Below, one piece after another: positions 24,937 through 32,955 of a DNA stretch of 64,000 bases (the stretch's first letter is position 1; each line of letters starts with the position of its first letter). The DNA lies in NCBI GenBank assembly GCA_038238115.1, contig JBBRYB010000001.1:286357-350356 (forward strand), written 5' to 3'. A program made the translations under genes and the position numbers. The notes below the pieces were generated by a model, which did not search any database, was not told the DNA's origin, and saw nothing but the letters and a program-made list of their open reading frames with translations. The DNA is from JBBRYB01 sp038238115. Its GTDB lineage: Bacteria > Actinomycetota > Actinomycetes > Propionibacteriales > Nocardioidaceae.

Positions 24937-25716
24937 TCACATGCCACTGGCGCCGCTGCCGTCGATCATGTCCGGCCCCGGGTGCAGTCCAGGGGCCAAC
25001 TCAGGTCGCACGACCACGACGACGGACAGTAACAATGCGACCACGCCGAGAATGCGGCTGAACCGTACCCCCCACACCCAGTACTTCTCCGCCAGCACGG
25101 CCGCGACCAGCACCACCATGACGGGCAGGTTCATCAGGCCGACCGCGACGAGCACCGTCATGAGGCCCCAGCAGCAGCCCAGGCAGTAGCCGCCATGGTG
25201 CAACCCCACTCGCAGGTCTCGCCATCGGCCGAGGTATCCGCCGTACTTGAACGCCAAACCCAGCGGGGAACGGCAGTGCGCCAGGCAGCGGTCTTTCAGC
25301 GGACTTAGCTGGTAGATCCCGCACACGGCGAAGATCCCCACCGCGAGGACGGTCGCCGCCACCGGCCACCCGGACACCACCCGTTCGGCCACCCAGGCCA
25401 GCCCGTACGCGGGCAACGCGGCGGCTGTCCACACGACCAGATATCCACCGGCGAGCAGGCCGGTCCGTGCGCCGCGATGGCCGGTGAACGTGCGCGTGTA
25501 CAGCGCCGCGAACGGGGCCACCGTCGGCAGCATCATTGCTGCCATCATCAGCGCCCACAGCGCAACGAAAGCGGCCAGCCCAAGACCCATAGTTCCCGGC
25601 ATGGACCCCATCCGCCGGGCCAGCACGAGCAGGGCGACCCACCCCGCCGCAGCGACCAGCAGGAGCGCCGACGCCGGCAGCGTGAACCGGCGCACGCGGC
25701 CCGCGGTAGCGGTCAC
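24937..25716 (-). CDS. DUF2182 cysteine-containing integral membrane protein
   Basis: The 259-residue protein has about 6-7 hydrophobic segments. Family motifs are MMAAMMLPT (57-65), LKDRCLAHCRSP with C144 and C148, and GGYCLGCCWGLM with C178, C181 and C182. The Cys groups lie at membrane edges, so it has been described as a predicted metal-binding membrane protein. No transport or enzymatic activity is established to my knowledge. It overlaps the DUF1326 gene by 4 bases, and the pair is recurrent in bacteria, indicating a joint function. Confidence 0.85.
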   Translation of the reverse strand: MTATAGRVRRFTLPASALLLVAAAGWVALLVLARRMGSMPGTMGLGLAAFVALWALMMAAMMLPTVAPFAALYTRTFTGHRGARTGLLAGGYLVVWTAAALPAYGLAWVAERVVSGWPVAATVLAVGIFAVCGIYQLSPLKDRCLAHCRSPLGLAFKYGGYLGRWRDLRVGLHHGGYCLGCCWGLMTVLVAVGLMNLPVMVVLVAAVLAEKYWVWGVRFSRILGVVALLLSVVVVVRPELAPGLHPGPDMIDGSGASGM

Positions 25717-26321
25717 GCCGACCAGGAGAAGGGCGCCGAATGCCCGTTCTTTCCGGGATATGCGAAGGACAGTCCGAACACGTCGACCTGCGACCGGGTC
25801 GCGTTCGCCACCGTCAACGTCGAGTTGGCCGGGTGGAACATGCCCGTCAACCGCTCCACCTCCCCGCCCGGGTTAGCGGGTGCCACGAAGTCCTCGATCT
25901 CGATGTCGATCAGGTCACCGACCTTGACCGAGTGCAGCCGACCGTCATCCACGTAGTCGATGGACGCGGACTGCATGCCCAACATCTCCCCGATCAGCGG
26001 GGCCAACATGCCCATCGGACCACCCATCTGCCCGCCGAACACGGCACCCAGCCCGGCCGCCTGCTGCTCGGACGCGGCGGCGTCCATTACCACTCCGACG
26101 CGCCAGTTCCCGTCGCCCATCACTGGCGGAGTGTCCGCCACGACGACGACTGTCTTGTCGCTCACATCCACGCCATCGACCTCGCCGCGGTCGACGTGGA
26201 AAGCCAGGACCACCTGACAACGGTCCTGATCTGCCGGCATCGACATCCCCGACGTGGTGCACGGGCACACCATGTCGCAGGAGCAGTTCTCGAAGTATGT
26301 CCCGTCCAGTCGCCACGCCAT
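25713..26321 (-). CDS. DUF1326 cysteine-motif protein
   Basis: The 202-residue protein starts MAWRLDGTYFENCSCDMVCPC. Cysteines 13, 15, 19 and 21 are clustered, with C35 after, suggesting metal or redox chemistry. The remainder is a beta-rich domain with no membrane span. ATG 26321 follows GGAGGACGTC. It is the first gene of a two-gene operon with DUF2182, coupled by a 4-base overlap. Function is unknown; metal handling is inferred only from the Cys clusters and the partner. Confidence 0.85.
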   Translation of the reverse strand: MAWRLDGTYFENCSCDMVCPCTTSGMSMPADQDRCQVVLAFHVDRGEVDGVDVSDKTVVVVADTPPVMGDGNWRVGVVMDAAASEQQAAGLGAVFGGQMGGPMGMLAPLIGEMLGMQSASIDYVDDGRLHSVKVGDLIDIEIEDFVAPANPGGEVERLTGMFHPANSTLTVANATRSQVDVFGLSFAYPGKNGHSAPFSWSA

Positions 26322-26520
26322 GACGTCCTCCACTCCCATCGCCAATGACGAAAGCCTGCTCCCACGGCACCCAACAGTCAACCAACCGGCGGCGTCTGCA
26401 GCCAGCGTTCCGCGGCGAGGCGCGTGGAACTCGGCAGAGCCGGGTCGGACTCCTCGGTGGGGTGCCGCCGAGCGGTCGTTGCCGGCAGGACGGGTGGCTC
26501 ATCAAGGCCGGTCTGACACG

Positions 26521-26916
26521 ATGGCACTGATGAGCTCACAGCCGATCGCGCGACACCTCCTGCGAGCCAAGGACCTCGCCGACGCTCGCCTTGCCGAGCC
26601 ACTCACCGTGGCCGATCTCGCCGAGTCAGCGCGCTTGTCGTCCGCACACTTCAGCCGGGAGTTCCGCCGCGCGTTCGGCGAGACCCCGCACGCTTATCTG
26701 CTGACCCGCCGCCTGGAGAGGGCGGCCACGATGTTGCGCATGACCGACCATACCGTCGCAGACATCTGCCCTACCGTCGGTCTGTCCAGCGTCGGGTCGT
26801 TCACCACGACGTTCAGCCGGGTGCACGGGAAGTACGCCGTCGTCCCGGTCTGCATCGTGCGTGCCTATGGCCGCCCACACAACCGCACGTTTCGAGAAGA
26901 CATCGGACGGGACTGA
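26521..26916 (+). CDS. Short AraC-family regulator
   Basis: The 131-residue protein consists essentially of the AraC double HTH: PLTVADLAESARLSSAHFSREFRRAFGETPHAYLLTRRLERA and MTDHTVADICPTVGLSSVGSFTTTFSRVHGK. Related proteins continue with a PTAYR segment after the second HTH; here that segment is missing and the sequence jumps to VPVCIVRAYGRPHNRTFRED, the usual C-terminus. An in-frame deletion of some 12-15 codons is likely. ATG 26521 or 26530 could be the start. The VOC gene 44 bases downstream is the usual partner and probable target. Confidence 0.82.
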   Translation: MALMSSQPIARHLLRAKDLADARLAEPLTVADLAESARLSSAHFSREFRRAFGETPHAYLLTRRLERAATMLRMTDHTVADICPTVGLSSVGSFTTTFSRVHGKYAVVPVCIVRAYGRPHNRTFREDIGRD

Positions 26917-26960
26917 TCCCTAACGTCGTCGGCATCGTTACGGCAAGCAAGGAGGCGACG

Positions 26961-27383
26961 ATGTATCGAATCGGCAGCATGCAGGTGTGGGTGCACGACC
27001 AGGACGAAGCGCTGGAGTTCTACACAACGGAAACTCGGCATGGAGGTCCGTTCCGACGTCACGATGCCGGAGATGGGCAACTTCCGCTGGCTGACGGTTG
27101 GGCCGGCGGGCCAGGACCACGTGATGATCGTCCTCATGGCTGTTCCCGGCCCTCCGGTGTTCGACGCCGAGACCGCGGAGCAGGTCCGGATCTTGCTTGC
27201 CAAGGGCGGCACCAGCACCGTCTTTCTCGTCACCGACGACTGTATGCAGGCATATGCAGACCTCGTCTCACGAGGGTCGAGTTCCAGGAGAAACCGGAGG
27301 AACGTCCCTACGGGATCGACGCTGGGTTCCGCGACTCCTTCGGCAACAACTTCCGTCTCACCGAGGTGAAGGAGCTGAGCTGA
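26961..27383 (+). pseudogene. VOC family gene with two compensating frameshifts
   Basis: The frame from ATG 26961 (AGGAGG upstream) starts as a VOC protein, MYRIGSMQVWVHDQDEALEFYT. It then leaves register near 27030. The expected middle, MEVRSDVTMPEMGNFRWLTVG through DDCMQAYADLVSRG, is in the +1 frame (27040-27270). The first frame resumes near 27272 with VEFQEKPEERPYGIDAGF and ends FGNNFRLTEVKELS. So one base seems gained and another lost. The original frame stays open throughout (140 codons), but the middle 80 residues would be nonsense. Sequencing error is an alternative. Confidence 0.75.
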
Positions 27384-27469
27384 GCCCCGCCGCAGACCCG
27401 ATCGGACCCACTCCATGCCGCGATCCCGCGGCGAAGCCGATCGGCAGTGGCGCTCGGCCACCGCGTGGG

Positions 27470-28921
27470 TCAGTCAGAGCTCGCGGGACGGTTTGCCCAC
27501 CAGCCGAGCAGCTCGTCGCGGGCCTGGTCCTCGGCCAGCGGGCCGAGCTCGATGCGTCGCTCCAGCAGGAAAGCGTACGCCTCTCCCACGACCGGGCCCG
27601 GCCCGATTTCGAGGATCGCCATGATCTGGCGACCGTCCAAGTCGGGGCGGATCGACGCGAGCTCCTCCGCTTCGGCAAGGCGCCTGATCCGCGCCTCGAG
27701 GTCGTCGTAGGTACGGCGTAGGTGCTCGGCCTTACGCCGGTTCCGAGTCGTGCAGTCTGCCCGAGTCAGCACATGCAGGCGCTCGAGCAGCGGGCCGGCG
27801 TCTCGCACATACCGCCGCACGGCCGAGTCTGTCCACTCCCCCGAGCCGTAGCCGTGGAAACGCAGGTGCAACTCCACGAGCCGCGCGACGGCCGCGACGT
27901 CGTCGTTGGGGAAGCGCAGGGCCTTCAGCCTCCTCTTGACCATCTTCGCACCGACCACATCGTGGTGGTGGAACGTGACAGTGCCATCGGCAGCCAAGCA
28001 CCGCGTGCGTGGCTTGCCGATGTCGTGCAGCAGCGCAGCGAGGCGGGTGATGAGGTCGGGGCCACCGGCTGGCAGCCGGTCCTCGAGTGCGATGGCTTGT
28101 TCGAGCACGGTGAGGGTGTGCTCGTAGACGTCCTTGTGCCGGTGGTGCTCGTCACGTTCGAGTCGCAGGGCGGGTAGTTCCGGGAGCACGCGATCGGCGA
28201 GCCCGGTGTCGACGAGCAACGTGAGGCCGAGCCGAGGCCGAGGCGCCGTCAGCAGCTTGACGAGCTCGTCCCGGATGCGCTCGGCGGAGACGATCTCGAT
28301 CCGATCCGCCATCTCGGCGGCGGCGGCCACCACCTCCGGCAGCACCGCGAAACCGAGCTGAGCAGCGAACCTGGCGGAGCGCAGCATCCGAAGCGGGTCG
28401 TCGGTGAACGATGCCTGCGGCGTACTGGGCGTCCTCACCAGACCCCTTGCGAGGTCGTCCAGACCACCGAAGGGGTCGACGAACCTTCGCGACGGCAACG
28501 AGATCGCCATCGCGTTCACGGTGAAGTCGCGTCGACCCAGGTCGCCGTCGAGGCTGTCCCCGAAGACCACCTGCGGCTTGCGTGAGGTCGGGTCGTAGCT
28601 CTCGGAGCGGTACGTCGTGATCTCCAGCCGCCAGTCGCCCACTCGGGCGCCGATCGTGCCGAACTCCCGCCCCATGTCCCATCGGGCGTCCACCCAGCCC
28701 GTCAGAAGCTGGTCGATCTCGTCGGGACGCGCCGAGGTGGTGAAGTCGAGGTCGGTCCCGAGGCGCCCGAGCATCGCGTCGCGCACCGAGCCGCCGACGA
28801 TCGCGATCGCATGGCCAGCAGCCGCGAAGCGGGTTCCGACCTCCTCGATCACCGGAGCCGCACGCAGCAGCTCACGCAACGCCGTGCGTTGTGCGGCGCT
28901 GACAGATGGCGGATTCGACAC
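27470..28921 (-). CDS. cca: CCA tRNA nucleotidyltransferase
   Basis: The 483-residue class II nucleotidyltransferase adds or repairs the tRNA 3' CCA. The head domain has IVGGSVRDAMLGR and the catalytic DLDFTT; the neck follows; a C-terminal HD domain has LLHDIGKPRTRC and FHHHDVVGA, as in many actinobacterial versions. GTG 28921 is preferred over GTG 28942: a TACAGT -10-like element lies 8 bases upstream, suggesting a leaderless transcript. It is divergent from the DUF6049 gene, with only about 80 bases between starts. Confidence 0.95.
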   Translation of the reverse strand: MSNPPSVSAAQRTALRELLRAAPVIEEVGTRFAAAGHAIAIVGGSVRDAMLGRLGTDLDFTTSARPDEIDQLLTGWVDARWDMGREFGTIGARVGDWRLEITTYRSESYDPTSRKPQVVFGDSLDGDLGRRDFTVNAMAISLPSRRFVDPFGGLDDLARGLVRTPSTPQASFTDDPLRMLRSARFAAQLGFAVLPEVVAAAAEMADRIEIVSAERIRDELVKLLTAPRPRLGLTLLVDTGLADRVLPELPALRLERDEHHRHKDVYEHTLTVLEQAIALEDRLPAGGPDLITRLAALLHDIGKPRTRCLAADGTVTFHHHDVVGAKMVKRRLKALRFPNDDVAAVARLVELHLRFHGYGSGEWTDSAVRRYVRDAGPLLERLHVLTRADCTTRNRRKAEHLRRTYDDLEARIRRLAEAEELASIRPDLDGRQIMAILEIGPGPVVGEAYAFLLERRIELGPLAEDQARDELLGWWANRPASSD

Positions 28922-29003
28922 GGGGCACCACTGTATGAGCACCCCTGGTCAGCAGCCTCACCGGTTAGCATTCGAGCGTGACAGCCGAGCCCGAGACCGC
29001 GCG

Positions 29004-31214
29004 GTGACAACCCGCCGTCGCCGTCTCGTCGCGGCCGTGTCCGCACTGCTCACGGTGATCAGCCTGGTCGCCTTGTGCTCCTCGGCGGTGGCTACACAGG
29101 CCGCCAACAGCAACGCCCTTGACCAGTCCGTCTCGTCGCTGTCCACTCCGGCAGGAGCGCGCCAGCCATGGGCACAACCTCATTCACGGACACAGCCTCG
29201 GCCGAGGACTCTCAGCGAACAGACCGGCCTGGCGGTCTCCATCGCCGAGGTCACACCGCTCACCCTGTCAGTGGGCCAGCCACTGACGTTGACCGGAACA
29301 GTCACCAATCGGGCCAAGTTCGGCTGGTTCGACGCCCAGGTCTACCTGTCGATCTCCATCGATCCCGCTACGACGAAGGGCGGCCTCGACGCCTTCGCAA
29401 CGACCGGGGATGCAGCCTTCGGCGACACGATCTACACCATCGGTCTGTTCGACCAGATAGGTGCACTTCGGCCGGGCGTCAGCAAGCCTTACAGGTTGTC
29501 GATCCCTTATCGCAAGCTCCCGATCAGCGGGGCTCCCGGCGTCTACCACGTCGGCGTGAGCGTGCTGGCCCGCGCCGCCCGTCAAGTCCGCGACAACCAG
29601 GCCGACGCACGAGCCGACACTCTTGTTCCGCTGCTTCCCACCGACGGCGCCGCAGACTCGACGAACATCGTCATGCTGCTGCCGATCACCGCCGCCGTCG
29701 TACGCCAACCCAACGGCACGTTCGTCGATGACCGGCTCGCCGCCGGGTTCTCGCGCGGGGGGCGGCTGTCCAACGTCCTCGACTTCGCCGCCCAGGCGCC
29801 GGGCGGCACGGTCGAGCTCGTGGTCGATCCCGCATTACTCAAGGCAGCGCGCGATATGGCCGACGGGTACGTCGTCCAGACGCTCGAGCAGAGCGCCGAT
29901 GGCCGGCCACCACGACGCGGCCGCGGTCAGGTCGCCGCGGGGGGCTGGCTCGCCGACCTGCAAGCCGTCGCCACGAGGCAGACAATGGCGCTCCTGCCCT
30001 GGGCCAACCCGGACGCGAGTGCGTTGGCTGAGGCCGGGATGCCGGGCATCGTCGACGTCGCCGTGCAGGCGAGCCGCCGGTTCGCCTCCACCAACCTCTT
30101 CGGCGACACGGTCGTCGACATGCAGGGCCACGGCGGCACGTCGCGTCGCGGCCTCGCCTCCGCGCAGCACGCCGGGGCGTCCGTGCACGTGGTCCCACAG
30201 AAATCTCTGACCAAGCTTCCGCCTGAGGACGTCAACGGGTATCCGCCGACCGTCGTCACGGTCGCGACCCGTCGTGGCCCGCTCACGACGGTAGTCAGCC
30301 GTAGCGACGTCGCCGGCGAGCCCTTCCGAGTCTCAACCAGCGGGCTCCAGCTGCGCCAGGACCTGCTCGCTGAGGCGGCGGTGCGGTCGATGAGCTCCAC
30401 GGGGCAGCCCACGTCGGTCATCTCCGCGCCCTTTGGTTGGAACCCCGGCACCGGTGCTTCCAGGCTCCACCTCGAGGCGGCCTTCTCCTCCCCCGTCATC
30501 CACCCGGTATCGCTCGTTACGGTCAGCGGCAGACCTCCGACGGCGTACGCAGGTCCGATTCAGGTCACGACAACGCGGTTCGGCATGCCGCCGGACCTGC
30601 TCGCGGCGATCGGCAGACTTCGTGACACCGGTCGCGTGCTCACCGAACTGCTCACCGACTCACGCCAGGCGTCCGTCGATTTCGAGCAGCGGCTCGCCAC
30701 GGCCGGCTCCTCGACCTGGGAAGCGCAGCCCAAACGGGGTGCGGCGCTGATCCGGCGCGACATCAGAGCCATGGCGGAACAAGTGTCCAAGGTGACGGTG
30801 ACCGGCCCAGCCTTCGTGGCGCTGTCGAGCCAGTCCGGCCGGTTCCCGCTCACGCTCACGAACGGCCTTGACGTGGGCGTCACCGTTGATGTCGACGTCG
30901 TGGCCCAGAACCCGGCGCTGAAGGTGGAGTCTGTCGACGCCGTCCAGCTCGGGCCCGGACAGCGCCGCGTGATCGAGATCCTCACCACATCGGAGGGCTC
31001 TGGCGTGACCCAGGTGCGGGCCCGACTGGCCACCTCGACGAACCGGGCGTTCGGTCGGCCGTGGGACTTCAACGTGCGCGCGACCAAGATCGGTGTGGTC
31101 ATCTGGGTCTTCATGGGAGTTCTCGGCGCCGCTCTCTTCAGCACCGCCGGCGTCAGGATCGTCCGGCGGATACGAGCCGGTGGCTTCCGGCCGCGGGGAG
31201 CGACCTCGCGGTGA
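29004..31214 (+). CDS. DUF6049 family secreted/membrane-anchored protein
   Basis: The 736-residue protein has a signal sequence (basic MTTRRRRL then a hydrophobic core through SLVALCSSAVATQA), a large extracytoplasmic beta-rich region and a C-terminal membrane span (IGVVIWVFMGVLGAALFSTAG) with a basic tail. This matches the actinobacterial DUF6049 proteins encoded just before murJ. GTG 29004 makes a clean signal peptide; ATG 28935 is an alternative but would leave only 13 bases to the divergent cca start. The stop overlaps the murJ start (GTGA). The position suggests an accessory role to lipid II flipping, which is inference. Confidence 0.85.
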   Translation: MTTRRRRLVAAVSALLTVISLVALCSSAVATQAANSNALDQSVSSLSTPAGARQPWAQPHSRTQPRPRTLSEQTGLAVSIAEVTPLTLSVGQPLTLTGTVTNRAKFGWFDAQVYLSISIDPATTKGGLDAFATTGDAAFGDTIYTIGLFDQIGALRPGVSKPYRLSIPYRKLPISGAPGVYHVGVSVLARAARQVRDNQADARADTLVPLLPTDGAADSTNIVMLLPITAAVVRQPNGTFVDDRLAAGFSRGGRLSNVLDFAAQAPGGTVELVVDPALLKAARDMADGYVVQTLEQSADGRPPRRGRGQVAAGGWLADLQAVATRQTMALLPWANPDASALAEAGMPGIVDVAVQASRRFASTNLFGDTVVDMQGHGGTSRRGLASAQHAGASVHVVPQKSLTKLPPEDVNGYPPTVVTVATRRGPLTTVVSRSDVAGEPFRVSTSGLQLRQDLLAEAAVRSMSSTGQPTSVISAPFGWNPGTGASRLHLEAAFSSPVIHPVSLVTVSGRPPTAYAGPIQVTTTRFGMPPDLLAAIGRLRDTGRVLTELLTDSRQASVDFEQRLATAGSSTWEAQPKRGAALIRRDIRAMAEQVSKVTVTGPAFVALSSQSGRFPLTLTNGLDVGVTVDVDVVAQNPALKVESVDAVQLGPGQRRVIEILTTSEGSGVTQVRARLATSTNRAFGRPWDFNVRATKIGVVIWVFMGVLGAALFSTAGVRIVRRIRAGGFRPRGATSR

Positions 31215-32869
31215 CCGACCGCGGCACGTCGCCGAGCGTGCTCTCGTCGAGCGGCCTGATGGCGGCCGGGACACTGGTGTCTCGGCTGACCGGCTTCGTG
31301 CGCGCCGGACTACTGGCGGCAGCGATCGGGGTCTCGCTGCACGCCGAGGTCTTCAACGTCGCCAATACGATCCCCAACAGCCTCTACATCTTGGTCGCGG
31401 GCGGCGTCTTCAACACCGTGCTCGTGCCTCAGCTCGTGCGGGCGATCCACCACGACGCCGATGGGGGTGACGCCTACGCCAACCGGATCATGACGCTCGG
31501 GGCCCTCGTCCTCGCGGGGGTCAGCGCCGTCCTCGTCCTGCTCGCTCCGCTGCTGCTGCGCCTGCTCGTCGACGACAGCTACTTCAGCGACCCGGCCTTG
31601 GCGCCGCAGCGGCAGTCGCTGGTGGACTTCACCCGCTGGTGCCTGCCCCAGATCTTCTTCTACGGCATGTTCGTGCTCATCGGCCAGATCCTCAACGCCC
31701 GTGGTCGCTTCGGCCCGATGATGTGGGCGCCGATCGCCAACAACGCCATCTCGATCGCCGTGATCGTCGCCTACCTGCTGCTCTACTCCAGTGAAACCGA
31801 TACGAGCGGCTACACCACCTCGCAGGAGGTGCTGCTCGGTCTCGGGTCGACACTCGGCATCGTCGCGCAGATGTTGCTTCTGTTGCCTTATCTCAAGGCG
31901 AGCGGCTTCGCCCTGCGGCCCCGCCTCGACTTCCGAGGCACAGGTCTCGGCCACACCTTGCGACTGGGCAGCTGGACCGTCGGCTTTGTCGTCGTCAACC
32001 AGCTGGCGTTCTATGTCATGGTGCATCGGGCGACGGCCGGCGCCGCCCAGGTCGCCGACGGTGTCGCGGACGCGAGCGGATACACCGTCTACGCGAACGC
32101 CTTCCTACTGACCCAGGTGCCACACTCGATCGTCACCGTCTCGCTGGCCACCGCCACCATGCCGCTCGCGTCCCGGCTGGCCGCCGAAGGACGTCTCGGC
32201 GACGTGGCCAAGGAGCTAGCTCAGACGCTGCGGCTCGTGCTAGCGGTGATCGTGCCCTTCGCGGTGGCCCTGCTCGTGCTGGGTCCCGCGCTCGCGACAG
32301 TGATCTTCAGCTGGGGGGAGGCCGTGGGCGACACCGGCTCCCTCGGGCAGACGCTTGTCGCGTTCGCGCCGGGAATGCTCATGTTCAGCATTCACTACGT
32401 CGTGCTGCGAGGCTTCTATGCCCTCGAGGACACCCGGACCCCGTTCTTCGTCCAGTGCGCGATCGCCGCTGTCAACATCGTCCTGGCGATCACGCTGACC
32501 GCGGTAGTCCAGCCGGAGTACGTGGCGCCCGCGCTCGCGGTGGCCTATGGGTCGTCGTACGCCGTCGGCGCCCTGGTCTCGATCGCGCTGCTGTCTCGAC
32601 GCCTCGGCGGGTTGGCAGGCCGCGAGCTGGTGAGGTTCGTCGTGCGGGTCGCGACTGCGGCGGTCCCGGCCGCCGGGCTGGCGTGGGTGTCGCTGGAGCT
32701 GCTGCAGCGGCTGGGCCTCGACGTCGACAGCAAGCGAGACTCGTTGGTCCTGCTGGCAGTCGGCGGCGGCATCGGAATCGTGGTCTACATCGGGCTGGCG
32801 AGGCTGTTGCACATCACCGAGATCAGCCGCATGGTCGATCTCGTCGTCTCACGGGGCAAACGTGGCTGA
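31211..32869 (+). CDS. murJ: Lipid II flippase MurJ (MviN)
   Basis: This 552-residue protein has about 14 hydrophobic segments and the MviN motifs TLVSRLTGFVRAGLLAAAIG, IPNSLYILVAGGVFNTVLVPQLV and LEDTRTPFFVQCAI. It flips lipid II across the membrane in peptidoglycan synthesis. GTG 31211 overlaps the preceding stop by 4 bases. The pseudokinase that is fused to MurJ in mycobacteria is a separate downstream gene here, 86 bases away. Confidence 0.95.
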   Translation: MTDRGTSPSVLSSSGLMAAGTLVSRLTGFVRAGLLAAAIGVSLHAEVFNVANTIPNSLYILVAGGVFNTVLVPQLVRAIHHDADGGDAYANRIMTLGALVLAGVSAVLVLLAPLLLRLLVDDSYFSDPALAPQRQSLVDFTRWCLPQIFFYGMFVLIGQILNARGRFGPMMWAPIANNAISIAVIVAYLLLYSSETDTSGYTTSQEVLLGLGSTLGIVAQMLLLLPYLKASGFALRPRLDFRGTGLGHTLRLGSWTVGFVVVNQLAFYVMVHRATAGAAQVADGVADASGYTVYANAFLLTQVPHSIVTVSLATATMPLASRLAAEGRLGDVAKELAQTLRLVLAVIVPFAVALLVLGPALATVIFSWGEAVGDTGSLGQTLVAFAPGMLMFSIHYVVLRGFYALEDTRTPFFVQCAIAAVNIVLAITLTAVVQPEYVAPALAVAYGSSYAVGALVSIALLSRRLGGLAGRELVRFVVRVATAAVPAAGLAWVSLELLQRLGLDVDSKRDSLVLLAVGGGIGIVVYIGLARLLHITEISRMVDLVVSRGKRG

Positions 32870-32955
32870 GCGTCCAAACGACTGACACATCGAACGCCTA
32901 CCATGAAAGCTGTCCAGGGGGCATCGCGACAGACGGGACGCAGGGCGGGAGGACT

